Assembly: GCF_943181405.1 (NCBI RefSeq)
Contig: NZ_CALPBY010000004.1
Span: 1 to 64,000 of the forward strand
Source of the DNA: Cellulosimicrobium sp. Marseille-Q4280
Lineage (GTDB): Bacteria > Actinomycetota > Actinomycetes > Actinomycetales > Cellulomonadaceae
Length of the DNA: 64,000 nucleotides
Reading direction: 5' to 3'
A program made the position numbers and the translations under genes. Each line of letters starts with the position of its first letter. Positions within the stretch are counted from its first letter, which is position 1. Under the pieces are notes generated by a model. It was not told the origin of the DNA. It ran no database searches and saw only the letters and a list, made by a program, of their open reading frames with translations. This document shows, one piece after another, positions 57,852 to 64,000 of this stretch.

Positions 57852-57900
57852 CCTCAGACGCGCGGACCTCGGCCGGCTGAGGCGTCTGAGGTACCTCAGA
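57852..57900. promoter_or_regulatory. Palindromes between divergent genes
   Basis: TCTGAGGTACCTCAGA (57885-57900) is a perfect 16-bp palindrome. Its left part also belongs to a second inverted repeat, CCTCAGACGC (57852-57861) with GCGTCTGAGG (57882-57891). They lie in the 252-base space between the small gene at 57610 and the 58000 operon, a likely place for a regulator. No cognate regulator is identified. Confidence 0.5.
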
Positions 57901-57999
57901 AGCGCGGCTGCTGTGGCGCCGGTCACGCTTCCCGTTGCCAACGACCCGGCCTCGTCGCAGACTGGACGGTGACCGGACCCACCGTGTGGGGGTGACCTC

Positions 58000-58692
58000 G
58001 TGACCGACACCTACGACATGCTGCCGATGCTGGGCCGTGGCAAGCACCGCAACCCGAAGAAGGGGGCGTGCTTCATGGAGCTCGCGTCCTACCTCGCGGG
58101 CGAGCGGTGGAGCGACCATCCACGGTGCACGCACCCGCTCCTCGCGATGCTGGCCCGCGCGGTGAACGACCTCACGGTCGATCCCGAGCGGCCGAGGCTG
58201 GCACCGCTCATCCCGTCCGTCATCGGGCTGACGAGCGACGACCCGCACTGGGACGTGCGCATCGCGCTGCGTGCCGCGGTGACGGCGCTCCCGATCGCAC
58301 CCGCGGAGCGCCAGCAGACGCTCGCCGTCGCGATCATCGGCGCCGAGAAGATGCTCGACGTGCTCGACCACCGCCCCGCCGGGACGATGAGCGCGGAGTC
58401 CGCCGACGCGCTCGCGACGTGCCCGCGCACCGCGCGGTGGGCGCAGAAGTTCTGCGAGGGCGCACGACTGCGGCCGAGCCGCTTCGTGCGCGACGCCGCG
58501 CCGAGCATCATCTCCGCGGCGGTCCAGGGTGTCGCCGAGGCGTGCGTCCCGAACCCCGACGAGCGTCTGCGCGACCTGCTCTCCGCGACGATCGACGACT
58601 GCCGGGCGTGGGCCGCAGCCGAGCCCGCCGCCGCGCTCGACCCCGAGTCGTGGGCTCCCGTCGTCCGGGCGGCCGGCGCCGGGGCGCGATGA
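58000..58692 (+). CDS. Conserved hypothetical protein with His/Cys-rich N-terminal motif
   Basis: A 230-residue soluble, helix-rich protein. The N-terminus GRGKHRNPKKGACFMELASYLAGERWSDHPRCTHPLLAMLARAVND holds Cys24, His40, Cys43 and His45, a possible metal site. The rest is alanine-rich helices. I do not recognise a family function. GTG start at 58000. Its stop overlaps the start of the UBP zinc-finger gene by four bases, so the two are translated together. Confidence 0.7.
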   Translation: MTDTYDMLPMLGRGKHRNPKKGACFMELASYLAGERWSDHPRCTHPLLAMLARAVNDLTVDPERPRLAPLIPSVIGLTSDDPHWDVRIALRAAVTALPIAPAERQQTLAVAIIGAEKMLDVLDHRPAGTMSAESADALATCPRTARWAQKFCEGARLRPSRFVRDAAPSIISAAVQGVAEACVPNPDERLRDLLSATIDDCRAWAAAEPAAALDPESWAPVVRAAGAGAR

Positions 58693-59099
58693 CCACCGAC
58701 CGCGCCCCGAGCGTCAACGGGGACGGTCTCGACGATGCGGCGCTCGTCGCCGCCCTGCGGGCTGCCGTGAAGCCGGACGCCCCGCCGAGCGGCGACGGGT
58801 GCGCCGAGTGCGACCCCGCCGGTGGGTGGTGGGTGCACCTGCGCCGCTGCGCGACGTGCGGCCACGTCGGGTGCTGCGACACGTCCCCCGCCCAGCACGC
58901 GACGGCTCACTACCAGGAGACCGGACACCGCCTGATGCGCTCGTTCGAGCCGGGCGAGGACTGGTACTGGGACTTCGAGAGCGAGCAGGTCCTCGAGGGC
59001 CCGCATCTCGCGGCACCGCTGTCGCGCCCGCCGGAGCAGACGGTGCCCGGTCCCGCCGACCGTGTCCCGCCGAACTGGCGCGAGCTGATCCATCGCTGA
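58689..59099 (+). CDS. UBP-type zinc-finger protein
   Basis: A 136-residue protein with one ubiquitin-hydrolase-type zinc finger: Cys38, Cys41, Cys54, Cys57, Cys62 or Cys63, His70, His74 and His80 (CAEC ... CATCGHVGCC ... HATAHYQETGHRLM). The finger in eukaryotes binds the ubiquitin tail, but bacteria lack ubiquitin and the role here is unknown. ATG at 58689 overlaps the 58000 stop. The C-terminal part is Pro-rich and ends WRELIHR. Confidence 0.85.
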   Translation: MTTDRAPSVNGDGLDDAALVAALRAAVKPDAPPSGDGCAECDPAGGWWVHLRRCATCGHVGCCDTSPAQHATAHYQETGHRLMRSFEPGEDWYWDFESEQVLEGPHLAAPLSRPPEQTVPGPADRVPPNWRELIHR

Positions 59100-59150
59100 C
59101 GCGACCGCGACATCCTGTGACCGAGCCGGGTAGCACGCCATGGGTCTCGG

Positions 59151-59190
59151 CGAACCCCGGGTTCGGCGCTGCCCGGCTCCGGTTCGGCAG
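59151..59190. repeat. Partial palindromic element, CCGAACCCCGGGTT family, copy 3
   Basis: CGAACCCCGGGTTCG (59151-59165) is self-complementary and carries the same core as the copies at 17956 and 21965. GGTTCGGCAG at 59181-59190 matches the outer part of their right arm. The two-armed structure is degenerate. It lies between the UBP gene and the secreted GH2 gene. Confidence 0.5.
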
Positions 59191-59210
59191 TCCGGCCTCG
59201 CGCGTACCTG

Positions 59211-59239
59211 TTGTCTTTCCGTGGTGGAAGCTGTTTGAT
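59211..59239 (+). promoter_or_regulatory. Tentative promoter of the GH2 gene
   Basis: TTGTCT (59211-59216), 17 bases and TTTGAT (59234-59239) are near sigma-70 spacing. The spacer holds TTCC and GGAA halves that could be a dyad. The start codon lies 112 bases on, preceded by GAGGAGG. This is only a suggestion, as no operator is known. Confidence 0.3.
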
Positions 59240-59350
59240 TCTGAGGAGCGGTGTTCGCATCGCGGCCGACGACGGTCGCGCGCCCTCGGACGACGGCTGT
59301 CCGTACCGGCACCGCGCACCACAGTGATTTCTCGATGAGGAGGACCACGG

Positions 59351-62300
59351 ATGCATCGTCTGACAGCGGTATCACCGCCCAGGGGGAGAAGACGGTCGAG
59401 ACTGCTCGCCGCTGCGCTCGCCGCCGCCCTGACCATCCCGCTCGCCGCCGTCTCGGCGTCGGCGGGCGCCCTGCCTGCCGAGCCCACGGGGGACGAGCCC
59501 GCCGCGCAGGCGGAGGCCCTGCGCAACGGGCTCAAGGGCGAGTACTTCCTCTCCGGCGGCCCGGCCTGGCCGCTGACCGACCTCAAGGCCACCATCCCGG
59601 ACCCGCGCATCGAGTTCCAGAACCTCGTGCCGACGTTCGCCGAGCTCACGGGTCGCGGCGAGCGCACGTCCGCGCGCTGGACGGGCACGATCACGCCCGA
59701 GTTCAGCGAGGCGTACACGTTCTCCGCGATCGGCGACAACGGGTTCCGGCTCTGGATCGACGACGAGCTCGTCATCGACCACTGGGTCGACGACTGGGAC
59801 GTCGAGCAGACGGGCGCGCCGATCGAGCTCGAGGCCGGTCAGGCGTACGAGTTCCGCATGGAGATGTTCCAGAACACCGGCGGGTCGCACCTGCGGCTGC
59901 GGTGGCAGAGCCCGTCGCAGGAGCGCGAGATCGTCCCGACCGACGCCTTCACCTACCCCGACGACTTCGTCGTCTTCCCGGCGGCGGCCGCGCTCGAGGC
60001 CGACGGCACGAGCCTCAACGTGACGTTCGAGGGTGCTGCGGGCGGCGTCGACGAGAGCCTCGTCGACCACCTCAGGGTCCAGGTGGACCAGCTCGCGTGG
60101 CCGGTCGCCGGTGTCGAGGCGCAGGGCGACGTGCTCGGCATCGACCTGGGCGCGCAGGTGGACCGCGCGTCCGCCGTCCGCCTCGTGTACGACGGCGAGG
60201 GCGACCTCACCGTGGGCGGCGAGGCCGTCGGGTCGCTCAACCTTCCCGTGGAGAACTCCTCCACGTTCCGCATCCAGACGCCGTGGGCCGACGACTTCGA
60301 CCCCGAGAACCCGCTGCCCGAGTACCCGCGCCCGCAGCTGACGCGCGACGACTGGCAGAACCTCAACGGGATCTGGCAGTTCGAGGCGGCATCGGCCGAG
60401 ACACCTGGTGGCACCACCGACGTCCCGACCGGCCGCGACCTCGACGAGGAGATCGTCGTCCCCTACGCCGTCGAGTCCGCGCTGTCGGGCATCGAGCGGC
60501 GCGAGGACGACATGTTCTACCGCCGCACCGTCACGGTCCCCGAGGACTGGGGCGTCGGGACGGACCACCGGCTGCGCCTGAACTTCGGCGCGGTCGACTA
60601 CACCGCGACCGTGTGGGTCAACGGTACCGAGGTCGGCACGCACCGCGGCGGCTACGACGCGTTCTCGTTCGACGTCACCGACGCGCTCGTCGAGGGCACC
60701 GAGCAGGAGGTCGTGGTCCGCGCCGTCGACACGACCGACGGCAGCAACCAGGCCGTCGGCAAGCAGACGCTCAACCCGGGCGGCATCTTCTACACCCCGA
60801 CGTCGGGCATCTGGCAGACGGTGTGGATGGAGCCCGTTCCCGTCGCCGCGATCGACGACGTCGTCACGACGCCCGACATCGAGGCCGGCGTCCTCGCCGT
60901 CACGGCGCACTCGGCGTCCGCGTCCGACGGCGCGACCGTCACCGCGGTCGTCCGCGACGCCGACGGCGCCGAGGTCGGCACCGCGACGGGCGCGGCGAAC
61001 GAGCAGCTCGCCGTCGAGGTCCCCGACGCCCACCTGTGGACGCCGGACGACCCGTACCTGTACGACGTCGACGTCACCCTGACGGACGGCAGCGGTGACG
61101 GCGCGACGACGGACACCGTCGAGTCCTACGCGGGCATGCGCTCGATCGAGGTCGCGGAGGTGGACGGTGTCAACCGCATCCTCCTCAACGGCGAGAACAC
61201 CTTCCTGCTGTCGACGCTCGACCAGGGCTACTGGCCGGACGGCATCTACACGCCGGCCTCGGACGAGGCGTACGTGTTCGACATCCAGGCGCACAAGGAC
61301 CTCGGGTTCAACACGCTGCGCAAGCACATCAAGGTCGAGCCCGCGCGGTTCTACCACCACGCCGACACCCTCGGCCTCATGGTCTGGCAGGACATCCCGA
61401 GCGGCTGGTTCAACAACGGCGACACCGACCCGGCGTCGCGCACGTTCTGGGAGTCCGAGATGAAGGAGATCATCGACCAGCTGCGGTCGGTGCCGTCCAT
61501 CGTCGGCTGGGTGACCTTCAACGAGGGCTGGGGCGAGTGGGACCTCGCCCAGACGGCCCGCATCGGGAACGAGATCGACGCCTACGACCCGAGCCGCATC
61601 CTCAACACGCACTCCGGCTACAACTGCTGCGCGTCGAAGGGCGACTCGAAGACGGGCGACATCATCGACCACCACCTGTACACCGGCCCGGCCACGCCCA
61701 AGCCGGACGCGACGCGCGCGTCCATCGACGGCGAGCACGGCGGCTTCTCGATGAGCGCCCCGGGTCACATGTGGCCGGGCGTCTCCGCCAACCCGTACGG
61801 CGGCGTCGCGAACAGCGAGGCGCTGACGGACGCGTACGTGGCGAACACCGAGAAGCTCGTGCGACCTGCGCAGTGCTACCTCTCGGGCTCGGTGTACACG
61901 GAGATCTCCGACGTGGAGAACGAGCTCAACGGCTTCTACACCTACGACCGCCGGGTCCTCAAGATGGACGCGGCGCGCGTCAAGGACGTCAACGAGCGCG
62001 TCGTCGCGGCGGCGAAGCAGGGCTCCGCGCCGGTCGACCCCGGCACCCCCGGCCTCGCCGGCACGGGACGCTGGTCGTTCGACGAGGGCACCGGCACGAC
62101 CGCCGCCGACGCCGTGGGCGACCACCCGGCGTCGGGCACGGGCACCTGGGTGCCCGGGCAGGGCGGCACGGGCTCCGCCGTGAAGCTGAACGGCACGAAC
62201 CAGTCGTTCGCGACGGAGGGGCCCGTGCTCGACACCACCGGCTCGTACACCGTGTCCGCGTGGGCGCAGCTCGACCGCCTGCCGGGCGGCGCGTGGGCGA

Positions 62301-62974
62301 CGGTCGTCGGGCAGGACTCGTCGACCGGCTCCAGCGCGTTCTACCTCCAGTACGGCGGCGGCGGCCGGTTCGCCTTCTCCTACGACGGCGAGCCGCGGGC
62401 CGAGTACGTCGTCCAGCCGGTGCTCGGCGACTGGTACCACCTCGTGGGCGTCCGCGACGCGGCCGACCAGACGCTGAAGCTGTACGTCAACGGGGAGCTC
62501 GTCGGGCAGTCCGACGTCTGCGGCGGCACGACGCCGTCCGGCCCGCTGACCATCGGCCGCGGCCAGTGGGGCGGCAACCCGGTCGACTTCTGGCCGGGCA
62601 CGATCGACGACGTCCGCGTCTTCGACCGCGCGCTGTCCGACGACGAGGTCGCGTCCGTGTACGCCGGCGACGACGAGGAGCCGGCGCTCGACGTCACCGT
62701 GACCGCGGAGCCGCGCTGCCTCGCGGGCACCGCGTACGTCGCGGTACGGGCGACGAACGGCGGGGACGTCCCGGTGGACGTCACGCTCGACACGCCGTTC
62801 GGCTCGAAGACCGTCTCCGACGTCCAGCCGGGGAAGAACGCGTACCAGTCGTTCGCCGTCCGGTCCACGTCGGTCGAGGCCGGGACGGCGACCGTCACCG
62901 CGCGCGGCGAGGTCGACGGCGAGGAGGTGACGACCGAGCTCGAGGCCGGGTACGCGGCGTCGTCCTGCGGCTGA
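59351..62974 (+). CDS. Secreted PA14-GH2-LamG glycoside hydrolase
   Basis: A 1207-residue secreted enzyme. Signal peptide 1-39 (LLAAALAAALTIPLAAVSASAGA). PA14 domain about 57-200 (LKGEYFLSGGPAWPLTDLKA, WTGTITPEFSEAYTFSAIGDNGFRLWIDDELVIDHW). GH2 parts: sugar-binding barrel about 335-480 (FYRRTVTVPEDWG, ATVWVNGTEVGTHRGGYDAFSFD), immunoglobulin-like about 490-590, and TIM barrel about 600-870 with acid/base Glu725 in WVTFNEGWGE and probable nucleophile Glu795 in DGEHGGF. LamG-like domain about 910-1105, then a C-terminal beta domain. Beta-galactosidase or related activity is likely. ATG 59351 with GAGGAGG. Confidence 0.88.
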   Translation: MHRLTAVSPPRGRRRSRLLAAALAAALTIPLAAVSASAGALPAEPTGDEPAAQAEALRNGLKGEYFLSGGPAWPLTDLKATIPDPRIEFQNLVPTFAELTGRGERTSARWTGTITPEFSEAYTFSAIGDNGFRLWIDDELVIDHWVDDWDVEQTGAPIELEAGQAYEFRMEMFQNTGGSHLRLRWQSPSQEREIVPTDAFTYPDDFVVFPAAAALEADGTSLNVTFEGAAGGVDESLVDHLRVQVDQLAWPVAGVEAQGDVLGIDLGAQVDRASAVRLVYDGEGDLTVGGEAVGSLNLPVENSSTFRIQTPWADDFDPENPLPEYPRPQLTRDDWQNLNGIWQFEAASAETPGGTTDVPTGRDLDEEIVVPYAVESALSGIERREDDMFYRRTVTVPEDWGVGTDHRLRLNFGAVDYTATVWVNGTEVGTHRGGYDAFSFDVTDALVEGTEQEVVVRAVDTTDGSNQAVGKQTLNPGGIFYTPTSGIWQTVWMEPVPVAAIDDVVTTPDIEAGVLAVTAHSASASDGATVTAVVRDADGAEVGTATGAANEQLAVEVPDAHLWTPDDPYLYDVDVTLTDGSGDGATTDTVESYAGMRSIEVAEVDGVNRILLNGENTFLLSTLDQGYWPDGIYTPASDEAYVFDIQAHKDLGFNTLRKHIKVEPARFYHHADTLGLMVWQDIPSGWFNNGDTDPASRTFWESEMKEIIDQLRSVPSIVGWVTFNEGWGEWDLAQTARIGNEIDAYDPSRILNTHSGYNCCASKGDSKTGDIIDHHLYTGPATPKPDATRASIDGEHGGFSMSAPGHMWPGVSANPYGGVANSEALTDAYVANTEKLVRPAQCYLSGSVYTEISDVENELNGFYTYDRRVLKMDAARVKDVNERVVAAAKQGSAPVDPGTPGLAGTGRWSFDEGTGTTAADAVGDHPASGTGTWVPGQGGTGSAVKLNGTNQSFATEGPVLDTTGSYTVSAWAQLDRLPGGAWATVVGQDSSTGSSAFYLQYGGGGRFAFSYDGEPRAEYVVQPVLGDWYHLVGVRDAADQTLKLYVNGELVGQSDVCGGTTPSGPLTIGRGQWGGNPVDFWPGTIDDVRVFDRALSDDEVASVYAGDDEEPALDVTVTAEPRCLAGTAYVAVRATNGGDVPVDVTLDTPFGSKTVSDVQPGKNAYQSFAVRSTSVEAGTATVTARGEVDGEEVTTELEAGYAASSCG

Positions 62975-62984
62975 TCCCACCCGC

Positions 62985-63051
62985 GAGGTAGAACCGCAGG
63001 TCGCGAGGTAGAGCTCGAGGAGCTCTACCTCGCGACCGCGGTTTCTACCTC
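62985..63051. terminator. Long hairpin with repeated GCGAGGTAGA boxes, GH2-ROK intergenic
   Basis: Arms 62985-63016 and 63020-63051 pair at 28 of 32 positions around three bases. GCGAGGTAGA occurs twice in the left arm, and TCTACCTC recurs in the right. It lies between convergent GH2 and ROK genes, so a bidirectional terminator is likely, though its internal repetition is not typical. Confidence 0.6.
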
Positions 63052-63081
63052 ACGTCGACGCCGCCGCGGAGGCCCGGGCCG

Positions 63082-64000
63082 TCAGGTCCGACGGCGCGTC
63101 GCCTCGTCCGCGACCGCCGGCAGCTCGGCGCGCAGCACCATCGAGGCGGCACCCACGGCCGCGGCGTCGGCGACGCGCATCGAGAGCGCGACGCGGACCT
63201 CGTGGCGGGCACGGGGCAGCGCCTCGGCGTCCAGCCGCTCGCGCAGGACCGACAGGTAGATGCTGCCCGCGACCGTGAACGACGGCCCGGCCAGCACGAT
63301 CGAGTCGAGGTCGAGCAGGTCCACGAGCGTGAGCACGGCGTCCGCGAGGTGGTGCGCCGACTCCTCGACGAGCGCTGTCGCGAGCGCGTCGCCGCGGACG
63401 GCCGCGGACGCGACGGCGGCGAAGTCGGTGAACGGGTCGCCGTCGTCGCTCAGCTCGACGACGGTCTCGCGCCCGGCCTCGACGGCGGCGCGCGCGGCGG
63501 CGGCGACGGCTGCGGGGGCGGCGAGCTCCTCGACCGTCGGCCCGGCCTTCCCGTCGGCGCGGTGCACGTGCAGGCGCCCGAGCGGCCCGACGTTGCCGCT
63601 CGCGCCGCGGTAGACCTGGCCGTCGAGCACGAGCCCGGCGCCGATCGACGCGCCCATGTAGACCGTGCAGTGTGCGCGCGCGTCGCCCACCGTCCCGCGC
63701 CAGAGCTCGCCCACGGCGGCCGCGGTCGCATCGTTGCCGAGGACGACGTCCAGTCCCGTCGCGCGTTCGAACGCGGCGCGCACGCCGTGACCGACCCAGC
63801 CGGGCAGGCTGCGCGAGTGCAGCAGCGACCCCTGCTCGAGGTCGAGCGTGCCGGGCAGCACGAGCCCCACGCCCACGACCGACGACGGCGCCACCTCGCC
63901 CGCGCGCAGCAGCGCGAGGACCTGCGCGGACAGCCGCTCGACGACGGCGTCCGGGTCGTCCGCGCGCGCCCCGCGCACCCGTTGGCGTGCGACGAGCGCG
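63082..64000 (-). CDS. ROK-family protein, N-terminus cut by window edge
   Basis: At least 298 residues, open at the edge. ROK core: VVGVGLVLPGTLDLEQGSLLHSRSLPGW, GLDVVLGNDATAAAVGELWRG, CTVYMGASIGAGLVLDGQVYRGASGNVGPLGRLHVH. The usual CxCGxxGC zinc motif of ROK repressors is absent after VGPLG, so the protein may have lost zinc binding. The upstream helix-turn-helix, if present, is outside the window. A sugar-sensing repressor for the adjacent GH2 gene is plausible by position. Ends 30 bases from the hairpin. Confidence 0.75.
   Translation of the reverse strand, partial: ALVARQRVRGARADDPDAVVERLSAQVLALLRAGEVAPSSVVGVGLVLPGTLDLEQGSLLHSRSLPGWVGHGVRAAFERATGLDVVLGNDATAAAVGELWRGTVGDARAHCTVYMGASIGAGLVLDGQVYRGASGNVGPLGRLHVHRADGKAGPTVEELAAPAAVAAAARAAVEAGRETVVELSDDGDPFTDFAAVASAAVRGDALATALVEESAHHLADAVLTLVDLLDLDSIVLAGPSFTVAGSIYLSVLRERLDAEALPRARHEVRVALSMRVADAAAVGAASMVLRAELPAVADEATRRRT

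Noticed and set aside
59372-62980. Very long minus-strand frame opposite the GH2 gene
   Set aside because: High GC leaves the opposite strand open. Residues are dominated by Arg, Val and Asp with no domain, and the plus-strand enzyme explains the sequence.

Overview
The window is about 64 kb of GC-rich (roughly 74% by eye) chromosomal DNA from an actinobacterium. The gene content suggests Micrococcales, most like Cellulosimicrobium, Cellulomonas or a relative: mycothiol-linked DinB/MDMPI-type proteins, an IdeR/DtxR regulator with intact metal ligands, several ECF sigma factors with actinobacterial partners, a LysG-LysE pair, and a secreted GH2 glycosidase beside a ROK protein. The genus is an inference. 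No tRNA, rRNA, CRISPR array, insertion sequence or phage gene was seen, and no stretch longer than 300 bases lacks a gene.

Layout. 1-1.7 kb: a foreign-looking low-GC edge (1-160) interrupts clpX, and upstream of clpX lies a damaged zapE-like gene. 1.8-8.5 kb: stress and regulatory genes (MDMPI-like protein, PadR with a membrane partner, IdeR/DtxR, an ECF41 sigma factor with its divergent target operon, sodA, DUF1801 protein, arfB). 8.5-19.8 kb: lysG/lysE, a zinc-ribbon MBL protein, a nuclease, a LacI regulator, ArsR-SRPBCC, glutamate decarboxylase, a DinB protein, a quinone reductase, and an XRE-membrane protein operon with twin operators. 19.9-26.4 kb: a NarL-type two-component system, a Na+/H+ antiporter and a yceI-ECF sigma-anti-sigma operon. 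26.4-36.2 kb: housekeeping and metabolic genes (VOC proteins, endonuclease IV, RDD and YnfA membrane proteins, dadA/lrp, a BBE oxidoreductase, a 5'-3' exonuclease). 36.3-38.3 kb: a two-gene unit with a TasA/camelysin-like secreted protein and a SipW-type signal peptidase fused to an ice-binding-like DUF3494 domain. 38.3-45.3 kb: a second NarL-type two-component system, a membrane protein, SulP and ClC-like transporters. 45.4-57.7 kb: a general-stress-looking cluster (two DUF1269 paralogues, GAP, AI-2E/PerM, DUF6325-SHOCT, an ECF sigma factor with a SnoaL-like tail, a GAF-PP2C-HATPase phosphatase, phosphoglycerate mutase, a large LuxR ATPase). 57.6-64 kb: a small protein, a UBP zinc-finger pair, a secreted GH2 enzyme and a ROK protein cut by the window edge.

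Regulation is unusually readable. At least four genes (padR, arsR, lysE, lysG) look leaderless. Operators can be seen for PadR, ArsR, XRE and LacI. sodA has a 19-bp-spacer MerR/SoxR-type promoter, and ECF-type promoters precede two operons. A family of long palindromes occurs between genes and once inside a histidine kinase gene. The two best copies share the core CGAACCCCGGGTTG and would encode the same peptide pattern (PNPGL ... DR ... TRGSAG) on the minus strand. This family and the signal peptidase/DUF3494 fusion are the most novel-looking items.
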